A stretch of DNA of 54,233 nucleotides from Vulcanimicrobiota bacterium (GCA_013036105.1 JAAXCX010000015.1:1-54233); one strand, 5' to 3'. Positions 16,216 through 25,220 are shown, numbered from the stretch's first letter. Translations and numbers: made by a program. Notes: generated by a model not told the origin, from the sequence alone.

Positions 16216-16851
16216 ATGCAGCTGCTCGGGCAGATCGCCGCAATCACTCGCTATCCCGTCAAAAGCATGGCCGGTGAAGAATTGCAATCCGCGGAGTTCG
16301 GGCTCGACGGCATCCCCGGCGACCGCGAAGCCGCCTTCTTCGTCACCGCAGGCCACGCGCGCACGGGCAAGACATATCGCGGAAAAGAGCACAACCTGCT
16401 TCACCTCACAAGCGACACCGAGCGCGCGCAGAATCTCGCGCGCGAAAAAAACGTCGCTGTGGAGCTGCGCCGCGGCTCACGGTATTTTGATGATGCGCCG
16501 ATTTCGCTGATCTTCGACCGCTGGGTCGAGGAAGTTTCCGCCGGTCTCGGGCGGCCGATGGATTTCCGGCGGTGGCGTCCGAATCTCTATGCGCGCGCGG
16601 CCGAAGATTTCGCATTCGCGGAAAACGAGCTGACCGGTAGCGCGATCGAGATGGGGACAGCCGTCTTGCGCGTCCGCTACCCGATCGAACGCTGTGTGGC
16701 AACCACATACGATCCGGTGACGGGCGAACCCGACCCGGAAGTACTGCGCTACGTTGCGCAGCAGCGCGCTACTCTACTGGGCGTTTACTGCGATGTGGAG
16801 CTGGCGGGCGTCGCACGCACCGGCGACGCTTTGCGTTTGCGCGCGCGCTGA
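16216..16851 (+). CDS. MOSC-domain protein
   Basis: Molybdenum-cofactor sulfurase C-terminal (MOSC) type beta-barrel protein. MQLLGQIAAITRYPVKSMAGEEL is the normal N-terminus, GLDGIPGDREAAFF follows, and YPIERCVATTYDP near 155-170 carries the conserved cysteine thought to move sulfur or bind a sulfur-bearing cofactor. Length 211 is a stand-alone domain. ATG 16216 preferred; a TTG at 16186 gives ten more residues. The last 67 bases are antisense to the convergent winged-helix gene. Confidence 0.87.
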   Translation: MQLLGQIAAITRYPVKSMAGEELQSAEFGLDGIPGDREAAFFVTAGHARTGKTYRGKEHNLLHLTSDTERAQNLAREKNVAVELRRGSRYFDDAPISLIFDRWVEEVSAGLGRPMDFRRWRPNLYARAAEDFAFAENELTGSAIEMGTAVLRVRYPIERCVATTYDPVTGEPDPEVLRYVAQQRATLLGVYCDVELAGVARTGDALRLRAR

Positions 16852-17150
16852 ACGTCGCGCACGACCGACTCGAGCGCGTCGATGTAGTCAAGAAAACGAT
16901 CGCGCCCGGCACGCGTGATGCGCACCATGGTCTGCGGGCGGCCCTTGCCCGTGATCCGGCGTGTCTCGACGATATCCATTTCGGCGAGCGCGTGCAGATG
17001 ACGGTTCAGATTTCCGTCCGTGAGTTCGCACGCTTCCTGCAGTTGCGTAAACGAGATCCCTTCAGGATGCGCGATCAGTGCGCTGCAGATCGCTAAGCGT
17101 CCGCGCTCGTGAAAGACGCGATCGAGCGCGCCGAATGCAAACTGCGTCAT
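16785..17150 (-). CDS. Winged-helix transcriptional regulator, 121 aa
   Basis: Small regulator of the single-winged-helix type. RLAICSALIAHPEGISFTQL and LTDGNLNRHLHALAEMDIV form the helix-turn-helix, and TRRITGKGRPQTMVRITRAG is the wing. The C-terminal helix YIDALESVVRDVQRA would dimerise; a basic tail follows. ATG 17150 after AAAGGA, overlapping the stop of the membrane-protein gene as ATGA, so regulator and membrane protein are made together. Such pairs commonly control their own operon. Its 3' end overlaps the MOSC gene by 67 bases on the other strand. Confidence 0.85.
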   Translation of the reverse strand: MTQFAFGALDRVFHERGRLAICSALIAHPEGISFTQLQEACELTDGNLNRHLHALAEMDIVETRRITGKGRPQTMVRITRAGRDRFLDYIDALESVVRDVQRARKRKASPVRATPASSTSQ

Positions 17151-17755
17151 GCCGGTGTCCTTTCGCGGTCGCGTATAACGATGGCGCCGATTACGGCTTG
17201 GCCGGCGCCAAATCCGATCGCCAAAACCCATGGCGCCAGCGCGAGCGCGGGCGGCGCGAACAGCACAGCGGCGCCGGCGGCCAAGAATGCGACGCAGACC
17301 GGAACGACCGCGCGCGGCAGCATCGTGCGCGAAGCAATCAATCCGACTCCGTAACAGCCAAACCACACGCCCGGAAGAAATTCGAACAGGTTCGCGCGCA
17401 GGAGCGCGAATGAAAGCGCGGCTCCCAGAACGAGCGCCGGCAAGATCGCAAAGCCGACCGTCGCGGTCTGCCAGCGCTCGCGCGCGGTCGCATCGTTGAC
17501 GTACCAATGGGCGATGGCACTATAGTTAACGACCATCGAAGCCGCGCAACACGCAAACCAAATCGCAAAATACAGACGTCCCTCGTGCGCGGACACAACC
17601 GCCGGAACAATCAGCCACTGCACGACGCCCGCGGTCAACGCGAAACCCGCGGAGACCAGCGCCGCCAAGCCGGAGTACCCCTTGAAGCGCTGGACGCCGC
17701 CCAGCCGCTCCCGGACCTCGGCGATATCGGCAAGAGCCCGCTCTAAATCGGTCAT
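17147..17755 (-). CDS. Multi-pass membrane protein cotranscribed with the winged-helix regulator, 202 aa
   Basis: N-terminal amphipathic part (DLERALADIAEVRERLGG) then five or six hydrophobic segments: LAALVSAGFALTAGVVQWL, LYFAIWFACCAASMVV, VGFAILPALVLGAALSFALL, WFGCYGVGLIAS, VVPVCVAFLAAGAAVLFA and WVLAIGFGAGQAVIGAI. No catalytic motif. It precedes and overlaps the regulator gene, which suggests a membrane sensor or a regulated target. Family not recognised. Confidence 0.7.
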   Translation of the reverse strand: MTDLERALADIAEVRERLGGVQRFKGYSGLAALVSAGFALTAGVVQWLIVPAVVSAHEGRLYFAIWFACCAASMVVNYSAIAHWYVNDATARERWQTATVGFAILPALVLGAALSFALLRANLFEFLPGVWFGCYGVGLIASRTMLPRAVVPVCVAFLAAGAAVLFAPPALALAPWVLAIGFGAGQAVIGAIVIRDRERTPA

Positions 17756-17773
17756 CTCTTACTTTGTATCACA

Positions 17774-17789
17774 GAGCCGCGCGCGGCTC
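17774..17789. promoter_or_regulatory. Perfect 16-base palindrome in the divergent gap
   Basis: GAGCCGCGCGCGGCTC is its own reverse complement. It lies 19 bases upstream of the membrane-protein start and 80 bases upstream of the small exported protein. A second short inverted repeat GCCGC-AG-GCGGC follows at 17794-17805. A candidate operator, possibly for the winged-helix regulator encoded next door. Confidence 0.4.
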
Positions 17790-17868
17790 AACTGCCGCAG
17801 GCGGCGTCGCCGGGGCCGCCTAAGGCCCGCTTGACTTCCTCGCTCACTTCTCAAATAAGGAGCTCCGC

Positions 17869-18261
17869 GTGAAAAGTACGATTTCAAAAATAGACCGCGC
17901 GACTTTGCTGAAAGGCGGTGGCACCGCAGCGCTAGCGGCGCTGTTCGCCGGCGGCCTCGAAGGCCAGGCGGAAGCGTGCTGTTTTCCAATCGACCTGAGC
18001 TATGGCGACAGTCTGCCGCTCAGAATGACCGAAAATACGAGCGCCCGGAAGCGGGCGACCGGCTCGACTGAGTTCACTGCGGTGAGGATTTGGGCACCCA
18101 CTCCCAACGGCGGCGGTACACCTCAGCCCACGGCGCCGTGGACGCTGCTTTTTACCGCTTCCAATGCCGAAGTGAACGGCACCGATGAGAACGGGAATAA
18201 ACACGGGAACAGCGGCAAACCCAAGGCTCTCGGCGGAAAAATTTGGGTGTACGTTAAGTAG
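17869..18261 (+). CDS. Small exported protein of unknown function, 130 aa
   Basis: GTG start preceded by AAGGAG (17857-17862). The N-terminus is basic and then hydrophobic (LLKGGGTAALAALFAGGLEG), resembling a Tat-type leader although the twin arginine is not present (DRATLL). After the leader comes ACCFPIDLSYGD with a Cys pair, then a polar beta-rich body and a basic closing strand GGKIWVYVK. Possibly a secreted or anchored beta-sandwich domain. Alone on this strand; convergent with the cyclase-STAND gene, overlapping by eight bases. Confidence 0.65.
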   Translation: MKSTISKIDRATLLKGGGTAALAALFAGGLEGQAEACCFPIDLSYGDSLPLRMTENTSARKRATGSTEFTAVRIWAPTPNGGGTPQPTAPWTLLFTASNAEVNGTDENGNKHGNSGKPKALGGKIWVYVK

Positions 18262-20953
18262 CCGTCACTTCAGCTCGGCGGCTCAAACGAGGAAGCAACG
18301 CTTGGGCCGCCGCTTTCCAGTTCGTTGTCAGTTCCGCGGGCTCGTCGACAGCATCGCCGAAACGCGCGCGCAGTTTTGATTGCGCTTCATCGTAACCCAG
18401 AGAGGTTTTCTCGTTCAGTGAATGCATCCGCCGGATTGACGACGCCAAGGAAAATGCATCTTTTGCGGCGTCGGCATCTTGAGAGTGTAGCAACACCACG
18501 GCGCACGATTCCAAACTGCATACAACGAGGTTAGGCGCGTCGACGCGGATTGCGCCTTCGAGACTCTTAGCCGCAAACTCGGCCGCGTCGGCGGCGCGTT
18601 CCCGGTAGACTGAATCGACGGCCAGCGCAGCCAGGATGTCCGCCTCACCAAACTCGTTCTTCAGGTCCCGCTTTATAGCGAGGGCTTGATCGAACAGCGC
18701 CGCCGCGCGATCAAATTCACCACGCTTAAAGGCCAGCGTCCCATGCAGGGCTGTAACCGTCGCACCAACGTCGGGATCGCCAAGAACTTCAGCCGCGGCC
18801 GAGCACTCCGAAAGCAGCTGGGCGGCAGCCTCGAGCTCGCCGTGCTGAAGTTTTATGGCCGCACAGTTCGCGCTGGATGCTACGAAGGCTCGCTCTTGTC
18901 CGGACTGCTTGCAGCGCGCGGCGATGTCGCAATACAGGCGCTCGGCGCCGGCAGAATTCCCGCGACGGCTCTCGTTGACTGCGAGCGTATGCAGCGCCCC
19001 CAGCACGCCTGCGACGTCCTCGTTCTGGTGGTAAATCCGTAAAGCGTGCTTAGCGAGCGAGTCGGCCTCGTCGTACGCTCCTTCGATGCTGGCGAAGGTT
19101 GCTGCATGCCGCAAAATGTTGGCGGGCGCGGTATCGCCGGCGTGCGAATCCAAAAAACGTTTAAGCCACGCGCGCCCTTCCTTAACCGTTCGGCGGATGT
19201 ACCAATAACGAAATATGCCTAAGAGCATCTCAGCCAGACGTGGATGCCCGTCTTCGAAGCCAAACTCGAGAGCCGCGCGAAGGTTCGCGATCTCAGCGTC
19301 CACGGCGGCAAGCCACGAGGCGAGCTCCTCGTGCGCAAGCGTGCCGGCGCCACGCTCGGCCAACGCACAAAATATTTCGAAGTGCGTCAGGCGAGAACGC
19401 TTCAAGACTTCGGCGTCGCCTCGCTCCCGAGCGAATTCGCGAATGACGTCCAGCATGCGGTAGCGGCTTTCGAGTGTCCCGAACGCGACCGCCAAGAACG
19501 ATTTATCGACGAGCGTTTCCAAAACGTCAAGGGCTTCGCGTTCGGCCGCCGCCGAAGCAATTGCCTCACATGACGCGAGGGTAAATCCGCCGACGAATAC
19601 CGACAGACTACTCAATAATGTCCGTTCGCGCGCTGTGAGCAGATCGTAGCTCCAGGCGATCGTTTCGCGCAACGTGTTGTGTCGGACGTCGTCGACGTTG
19701 GAAGAGCGCAAGAATGCGAGCTGCGATCCAAGGCGAGCCCGGATGTCCGCAAGCGATAACGTCGATAGGCGAGCCGCTGAAAGTTCGATCGCGAGAGGAA
19801 TACCCTGGACCGCCCTTGCGATGGAGGCCAGATCATCTGAGGCGCCCGCCGGATCGAAATCATGAACCGCGGACTGAGCTCGCTCGATAAACAACCGCGC
19901 AGCGGCCTCATCGCTCACCGGCCCCAGCCGGAAAATTTGCTCACCGCGAACGTGCAAAGATTCCCGGCTCGTTGCCACGATTCGCACGCCTTTAGCGTTG
20001 TCGAGGATGGTTTTTGCGACCGAGCCGATCGCGGGCATCAGGTGTTCCGCGTTATCGAGAACGACCAGTACGTGCTTAAGGCCGAGCTCCCGCAGCAAGG
20101 TTGCCTCGATTGCTTCGCCTGCGGCCTCTCCAACTCCAAGCGCGGCCGCGATTGTTTGTGCCGCAAGCGCCGGATCGGAAACTTGCGCGAGGCGCACGAG
20201 CCAGACGCCGTCTTCAAATTCGTCGAGCAACTCGGCTCCAAGCTGAATCGCCATCCGGGTTTTTCCGATTCCGCCCGGTCCGCAGAGCGTGACAAGACGC
20301 TTTTGTGCGACCAGCGCGCGTAATTCTTGCAGCTCCGCATCACGTCCCACGAAACTCGAAAGCTCGATTGGCAAATTGTTGGGACGGAAGTCGAGGGTTC
20401 GCGGCGGCGGAAAGTCGCGCTGCAGCTCCGGCGCACAGAGTTGAAAGATCGTTTCTGGTTCGGCGAGATCGCGCAGCCGGTGAGTGCCCAGATTGACGCA
20501 GTCGATTCCGGGGGGCAGCTCGCCATTCACGAGTGCAGCAGTTGCCGATGAGAGCAATATTTGGCCGCCGTACGCGCACGCCATCACGCGCGCGGCACGG
20601 TTGAGTGCCGGACCAAAGTAATCGTCGTCGGCAGAAAGTGCGTTGCCCGTATGCACTCCGATCCGAATACGCAGTTCGCCGACCGCTTGATCCCACGCTT
20701 GGCCGGCAAGCTTCCGCTGTACTTCAACGGCCGCTTGGGCTGCACGCGCCGGCACCGGAAAGACGCAGCAAAATCCGTCGCCCAAACGCTTGAAAACGTT
20801 GCCTCCGTGCGCTTGCAGCGTTTCGGAGACGATCGCGTCGTGCGTGGCAAGCGCCTGCGCCATGGCGTCGGGCGCGCGATCCCAGCGAGTCGTGCTGCCT
20901 TCTATATCCGTGAAAACAAAAGTCAGCACGCCGGTCTGAGGCAGCGGGTGCAT
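18254..20953 (-). CDS. Class III nucleotide cyclase-like domain, STAND (NB-ARC-type) ATPase and TPR regulator, 899 aa
   Basis: N-terminal class III cyclase fold (about 8-175): FVFTDIEGST carries metal-binding D16, KRLGDG carries K55 and the second metal aspartate D59, and LNRAARV carries N118 and R122 for the transition state. The adenine-selecting position reads DDDYFG, common in this subgroup and of uncertain activity. A signal-transducing ATPase follows: Walker A GPGGIGKT at 225-232, HVLVVLDNAEH as Walker B, GIPLAIELSAARL as the MHD-region equivalent. The C-terminal 350 residues are helical TPR-like repeats. No winged helix is evident, so it probably signals by protein contacts or nucleotide output. 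Unlinked to its neighbours in direction or spacing. Confidence 0.87.
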   Translation of the reverse strand: MHPLPQTGVLTFVFTDIEGSTTRWDRAPDAMAQALATHDAIVSETLQAHGGNVFKRLGDGFCCVFPVPARAAQAAVEVQRKLAGQAWDQAVGELRIRIGVHTGNALSADDDYFGPALNRAARVMACAYGGQILLSSATAALVNGELPPGIDCVNLGTHRLRDLAEPETIFQLCAPELQRDFPPPRTLDFRPNNLPIELSSFVGRDAELQELRALVAQKRLVTLCGPGGIGKTRMAIQLGAELLDEFEDGVWLVRLAQVSDPALAAQTIAAALGVGEAAGEAIEATLLRELGLKHVLVVLDNAEHLMPAIGSVAKTILDNAKGVRIVATSRESLHVRGEQIFRLGPVSDEAAARLFIERAQSAVHDFDPAGASDDLASIARAVQGIPLAIELSAARLSTLSLADIRARLGSQLAFLRSSNVDDVRHNTLRETIAWSYDLLTARERTLLSSLSVFVGGFTLASCEAIASAAAEREALDVLETLVDKSFLAVAFGTLESRYRMLDVIREFARERGDAEVLKRSRLTHFEIFCALAERGAGTLAHEELASWLAAVDAEIANLRAALEFGFEDGHPRLAEMLLGIFRYWYIRRTVKEGRAWLKRFLDSHAGDTAPANILRHAATFASIEGAYDEADSLAKHALRIYHQNEDVAGVLGALHTLAVNESRRGNSAGAERLYCDIAARCKQSGQERAFVASSANCAAIKLQHGELEAAAQLLSECSAAAEVLGDPDVGATVTALHGTLAFKRGEFDRAAALFDQALAIKRDLKNEFGEADILAALAVDSVYRERAADAAEFAAKSLEGAIRVDAPNLVVCSLESCAVVLLHSQDADAAKDAFSLASSIRRMHSLNEKTSLGYDEAQSKLRARFGDAVDEPAELTTNWKAAAQALLPRLSRRAEVTAT

Positions 20954-20968
20954 CCCAGAACTTTCCGG

Positions 20969-21577
20969 CTAGAGCGTGCGGCGGCCTTCGATGGCTTTGG
21001 CCAGCGTTACCTCGTCGGCGTAATCTAAATCTCCGCCGATGGGCAATCCGTAGGCAAGTCGTGTTACGGCCGACGCGAGCGGCGTCAGCAGCCGAGAAAG
21101 ATAGACCGCGGTTGCTTCTCCCTCCGCGTTCGGGTTGGTCGCCAAAATAATTTCGTGCGGGTTTTCCTTACCGACGCGATCGACCAGTTCTTTGACGCGC
21201 AGCTGCGCCGGGCCGATGCCATCCATCGGTGAGATCAACCCGCCAAGCACGTGATAGCGCCCCTTGTACGCACCGGTGCGTTCGAGCGCGAAAATATCTT
21301 TCGCCTCGGCAACAACGCAGATCGTCGTGGCGTCGCGGCGCTCGTCGGTGCAGATGGGACACGGATCTTCCTCGGTGATCGAAAAACAATTGGAGCAGAG
21401 CCGCACGCGGTCTTTCACCGCGAGGATCGCTTCAGCGAGGGACTGCGCTTCGTTGCGCGGACGATTCAGTAAATAGAAAACGAGTCGCGCCGCCGTTTTC
21501 GGACCGATGGTCGGCAGCTTGCTGAGTTCGTTGATGAGCGCTTGAACCGGGCCCGCGATGGAGCCGGAGCTGGGCAC
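20969..21577 (-). CDS. recR: RecR recombination mediator
   Basis: Works with RecO (and RecF) to load RecA on gapped DNA. Helix-hairpin-helix with LPTIGPKTAARLVFYLL at 21-37, four-cysteine zinc finger at C61, C64, C73 and C76, and a Toprim domain (CVVAEAKDIFALERTGAYKGRYHVLGG, about 87-113). TNPNAEGEATAVYL near 145 is also typical. GTG start at 21577 sits right against the ybaB stop. The dnaX-ybaB-recR order is widely conserved. Confidence 0.97.
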   Translation of the reverse strand: MPSSGSIAGPVQALINELSKLPTIGPKTAARLVFYLLNRPRNEAQSLAEAILAVKDRVRLCSNCFSITEEDPCPICTDERRDATTICVVAEAKDIFALERTGAYKGRYHVLGGLISPMDGIGPAQLRVKELVDRVGKENPHEIILATNPNAEGEATAVYLSRLLTPLASAVTRLAYGLPIGGDLDYADEVTLAKAIEGRRTL

Positions 21578-21886
21578 TTACGACAAGCCGGGAATGCGCA
21601 AGCCGCCGGTGACCTGACCCATGCGCGCCTGCGTGGCCTCTTCGACTTTCTTCAGCGCATCGTTGCACGCCACGACGATCAGATCTTCGAGCGTCTCGGC
21701 GTCGGCGGGATCGATCGCTTCGGCCGCGATTTTCACGGCTTTCACGCGATGGTCACAGGTCATATCCACGCGCACGGTTTCGCCGCCGGCGTTGCCCGTT
21801 ACCACGGTTTCCGCAAGCTCTTCCTGAGCTTTGGTCATCTCTTGCTGCATCTTGCGCATCTGCGCCATGATGTTGGCCTGGTTCAT
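21578..21886 (-). CDS. ybaB: YbaB/EbfC nucleoid-associated protein
   Basis: Small DNA-binding tweezer-like dimer of 102 residues. Helical start NIMAQMRKMQQEMTKAQEEL, then the strand segment ETVVTGNAGGETVRVDMTCDHRV and the closing helix EDLIVVACNDALKKVEEAT. It lies exactly between dnaX and recR, each junction immediate with no spacer, so the three are one transcript. Confidence 0.95.
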   Translation of the reverse strand: MNQANIMAQMRKMQQEMTKAQEELAETVVTGNAGGETVRVDMTCDHRVKAVKIAAEAIDPADAETLEDLIVVACNDALKKVEEATQARMGQVTGGLRIPGLS

Positions 21887-23452
21887 TTAGGTCATCCGTT
21901 CGTTGATGTAGGAAAGGAGTTCGTCGGGATCGTCGGGCGGCGGCGCCGGTGACGCGTTCTTGGATGCGGCTTCGACTCTGAAACGCACGCGCAACGGCGT
22001 GCCGAGCACTTCCGCAACTGCCGCTTCGATCATCTTCGCATTATCCTTGAGCGTTTCAGCAAAGATGGCGTTGGGCAGCTTGATCACCAGAGCATTACCT
22101 TCGATAGCTTCGGGTTGAGCGCGCGAGAGCTGCGTGCGCAGCGATTGACGTTCACCTTCGACGCGCGTGCGAATCGACTGCCACGCCGACCGAACCTTTT
22201 GAATGGTGAGCGGACCGTTCGAGCTCGGTTTCTCCGCGGCCGCCACGGACGGCTCGGCGGGGGGCGCCGTGATTTCGGCGACGGCTTTGTGTGCGGCAGC
22301 TTTTGACGCCGGGGGTTGCGGGGCGCCCGATTCGAGAACGCTGACGCGCGACGCGATGGCGTCGAGCGTCGGATCTTCGGCTGCCAGCGTAAAACGAAGG
22401 AGCGCGGTTTCCAGCTCGAGACGGGGATTGCCACTCGAGCGAACCGTTGAAAGCGCTTCGGCCAAAAGACGCAGCGCGCGGATGATCTGCGCTTGTGTGA
22501 GCTCCTTGCTTCTGCCTACCGCGGCTTCCGCGTCAGCGGGAGCGAGATCGCGCGCGAGCAGCGCCGGGTCGATCCGCGCGACCAAGAGGTTGCGAAACTC
22601 GGCGATCATCCCGCGGATCAGCACCTGCATATCGGTGCCGGCGTCGCTGGCTTCGTCGATGCTCTTCAGAACGCCGGCGGCGTCGCGCGCGATGGCGCGA
22701 TCGAGCAGCGTTCGCGCGTACGTGCGGCCGCTGGCGCCGAACGCCAGCTCGACGGTGGCCGCATCGATCTTGCCGCCGGCAAAAGCCGCAGCTTGTTCGA
22801 GCATGGTCAGCGCATCGCGCAGTCCGCCGTCGGCCCGGTAAGCGATGGCGGAAAGCGCCGAGTCGTCGATCGGAATTTTTTCGGCGGCCGCGATCTCGCG
22901 CATGCGTTCGATCATGACGGGAATGGCGATGCGCCTGAACGCGTAGCGCTGACAGCGCGAAAGAATCGTCAGCGGAAGTTTTTCGGGCTCGGTCGTGGCG
23001 AGAATAAACACCGCGTGCGGCGGTGGTTCTTCCAAGGTTTTCAAGAATGCGTTGGCGCCTTCTTTGGTGAGCATGTGCGCCTCGTCGATGATGTACACTT
23101 TCATGCGCATCGCCGCCGGCGCAAATTTGACCGCGTCGCGCAGCGCGCGAATTTCATCGATGCCGCGGTTGCTGGCCGCATCGATCTCGAGCACGTCGAG
23201 CGCGGTGCCGGAGAGAATCGCCAGGCAGTTTTCGCAGGTGTTGTCGGGCGTGGGCGTCGGACCTTGGATGCAGTCGATGCAGCGCGCCAGTATTTTGGCG
23301 GCGGAGGTTTTCCCCGAACCGCGCGGTCCGGAAAAGAGGTAGGCGTGGGCCAACTTGCCGCCGGAGATCGCGCTGGTCAGCGTGCGGACGACGGCTTCTT
23401 GGCCGACTAATTCGGCGAAACTCTTCGGCCGCCAGTCGCGATACAGGGACAC
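21887..23452 (-). CDS. dnaX: DnaX, DNA polymerase III clamp-loader subunit gamma/tau
   Basis: AAA+ subunit of the clamp loader. Opening RDWRPKSFAELVGQEAVV; Walker A GPRGSGKT at 42-49; zinc cysteines C58, C61, C73 and C76; Walker B IIDEAHML; SRC motif in LSRCQRYAFR. Lid and collar domains follow, then a linker rich in P and A (about 380-410) and a C-terminal domain that should contact the polymerase. At 521 residues it sits between gamma and long tau proteins. No obvious slippery A-run was noticed, so a programmed frameshift is not indicated. GTG start. Confidence 0.96.
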   Translation of the reverse strand: MSLYRDWRPKSFAELVGQEAVVRTLTSAISGGKLAHAYLFSGPRGSGKTSAAKILARCIDCIQGPTPTPDNTCENCLAILSGTALDVLEIDAASNRGIDEIRALRDAVKFAPAAMRMKVYIIDEAHMLTKEGANAFLKTLEEPPPHAVFILATTEPEKLPLTILSRCQRYAFRRIAIPVMIERMREIAAAEKIPIDDSALSAIAYRADGGLRDALTMLEQAAAFAGGKIDAATVELAFGASGRTYARTLLDRAIARDAAGVLKSIDEASDAGTDMQVLIRGMIAEFRNLLVARIDPALLARDLAPADAEAAVGRSKELTQAQIIRALRLLAEALSTVRSSGNPRLELETALLRFTLAAEDPTLDAIASRVSVLESGAPQPPASKAAAHKAVAEITAPPAEPSVAAAEKPSSNGPLTIQKVRSAWQSIRTRVEGERQSLRTQLSRAQPEAIEGNALVIKLPNAIFAETLKDNAKMIEAAVAEVLGTPLRVRFRVEAASKNASPAPPPDDPDELLSYINERMT

Positions 23453-23576
23453 CCCCGGGAGTTACTTTTCAGCGTTTCGGCGCGCCTGCCGCGGGGTATA
23501 CTTGCCACGCTTAGCGCTTCTTTTCTTTAACAAAGAGGCGGAATCGCACGTCCGCAAGGCGTGCTGCGGAGAGAGA

Positions 23577-25220
23577 ATGATCGACCTGCGGGCCGCGCTT
23601 CGTGAAAAGTTCGGCTTCGAAGAATTTCAATCAGGCCAGGAAGAGGTCGTCACCCGGATCATGTCCGGCGAAGACACGCTGGCGATCCTCGCCACGGGCG
23701 CGGGTAAGAGCCTCACCTATCAGCTGCCTGCTTTGCTGCTCGAAGGCACCACCGTCGTGGTCAGTCCGCTCATCGCGCTCATGAAAGATCAGCTCGACAT
23801 GCTGCGCGAGCTGGGCGTGAGCGAAGTGGTCGCACTCAATTCAACCCTCTCCGAAGATCAAGAAGCCGTCGCGATCGAACGCGTGCGCAGCAAGAGCTTG
23901 AAGATCGTCTTCGTTACACCCGAAAAACTCGAGGACGAGCGTTTTCTCCAGCTGCTCGGCGAGATCAAAGTCCCGCTCTTCGTTGTGGACGAAGCGCACT
24001 GCATCAGCCAGTGGGGCCACGATTTCCGCCCGGCATATCTCGCGCTCGGCGCGGTCATCGCGCGTCTGGGTCATCCCACGATATTGGCGCTCACCGCAAC
24101 CGCGACGCCCGCCGTCCGCGAAGACATCCTGCACCAGCTCGGAATTCCGAGCGTGAAACCGATCGTGCGCGGATTCGATCGTCCGAATCTGATTTACGAC
24201 GTACGGCGCGCCGAAAAAGAAGCCGACAAATTAAAGATCCTGCGCGGCCTCTTCCAGAATGACGAACTCGAGGGTACCGGGATCATCTATACCGCGACGA
24301 TCAAGAACGCCATGGAGGTGCAGCAGTATCTCCAGGACGAGCTCGATATTCCGGCCGCGGTGTATCATTCGAAGCTCCAAAAGCACGACCGTACGTCGGT
24401 GCACGAGCTCTTCATGAACGAGCACATTCGCGCGGTGGTAGCGACCAACGCGTTCGGTTTAGGAATCGACAAGCCCAACATCCGTTTCGTCGTGCATTAC
24501 GATCTCCCGGGATCGGTGGAGGCGTACACGCAAGAAGCCGGACGTTCGGGACGCGACGGGCTGCCTTCGCGCTGCATCCTGATCTACCGTATGAGTGATA
24601 CGCGCGTGCAGAACTACTTCCTCACCGGCAAGTATCCCGATATCGAAGAAGTGCAGAAAGTTTTCGGAACGTTGCAGCTCTTCGCTGCTCAGTCGGGCGG
24701 CGTCTCGATGACCGACTTGCGAAAAATTCTGCAGCTGCCGCTCACGAAGCTCAAAGTCATTTTGGCGATCCTCAAAAAAGGCGGCTTCATCGAAACGCCC
24801 AGCCGTTCGAAATATGCGCTCACCGAAGCCGCGCGCAACAACGAAGCGATGCTGTTAAACCTCGCCAATTACGAAACCAAAAAATCGTACGATCAGAGCA
24901 AACTCGCGATGATGCTGCAGTACGCCGAGACAACGTCGTGCCGCCGCCGCTTCATTCTGAATTACTTCGGCGAGGGCTTCGACCGCAGCAATTGCGCCGC
25001 GTGCGACAATTGCCGCCGGCCCCGCATCGCCTTGCACAACGGCCGGCCGGCCCCGGGCGAATCGGGCTTCCGCATTGCCGATATCGTTTATCATCCCAAG
25101 TTCGGACAGGGCACGGTCGAGCGCGCCGAAAAAGACTTGGTAACCGTGCTCTTCCCAAGTGTGGGCTATAAAACGCTGCTTGCCTCGGCGGTGAGCCGCG
25201 AAGTAGCCAAAATCGCGTAA
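23577..25220 (+). CDS. recQ: RecQ-family DNA helicase with C-terminal Tudor-like domain
   Basis: ATP-driven 3'-5' helicase. Motif 0 FGFEEFQSGQEEV, Walker A ATGAGKS (39-45), DEAH box with VVDEAHCISQWGHDFRP (137-152), and TQEAGRSGRDG near 318-328. The RecQ zinc site is C455, C473, C476 and C479, followed by a short winged-helix-like stretch. In place of HRDC the C-terminus (498-541) reads FRIADIVYHPKFGQGTV and TVLFPSVGYKTLLAS, resembling the PcrA/UvrD C-terminal Tudor-like domain that contacts RNA polymerase. Start ATG 23577 after GGAGAGAGA; the frame back to 23355 runs into dnaX antisense. Confidence 0.93.
   Translation: MIDLRAALREKFGFEEFQSGQEEVVTRIMSGEDTLAILATGAGKSLTYQLPALLLEGTTVVVSPLIALMKDQLDMLRELGVSEVVALNSTLSEDQEAVAIERVRSKSLKIVFVTPEKLEDERFLQLLGEIKVPLFVVDEAHCISQWGHDFRPAYLALGAVIARLGHPTILALTATATPAVREDILHQLGIPSVKPIVRGFDRPNLIYDVRRAEKEADKLKILRGLFQNDELEGTGIIYTATIKNAMEVQQYLQDELDIPAAVYHSKLQKHDRTSVHELFMNEHIRAVVATNAFGLGIDKPNIRFVVHYDLPGSVEAYTQEAGRSGRDGLPSRCILIYRMSDTRVQNYFLTGKYPDIEEVQKVFGTLQLFAAQSGGVSMTDLRKILQLPLTKLKVILAILKKGGFIETPSRSKYALTEAARNNEAMLLNLANYETKKSYDQSKLAMMLQYAETTSCRRRFILNYFGEGFDRSNCAACDNCRRPRIALHNGRPAPGESGFRIADIVYHPKFGQGTVERAEKDLVTVLFPSVGYKTLLASAVSREVAKIA

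Noticed and set aside
17831-17859. TTGACT followed by an AT-rich stretch as a promoter for the small exported protein
   Set aside because: The -10 match is poor and the start site would fall downstream of the ribosome-binding site.
21887-23452. Programmed frameshift in dnaX
   Set aside because: No A-run slippery site with following hairpin was evident; the single frame gives a complete protein.
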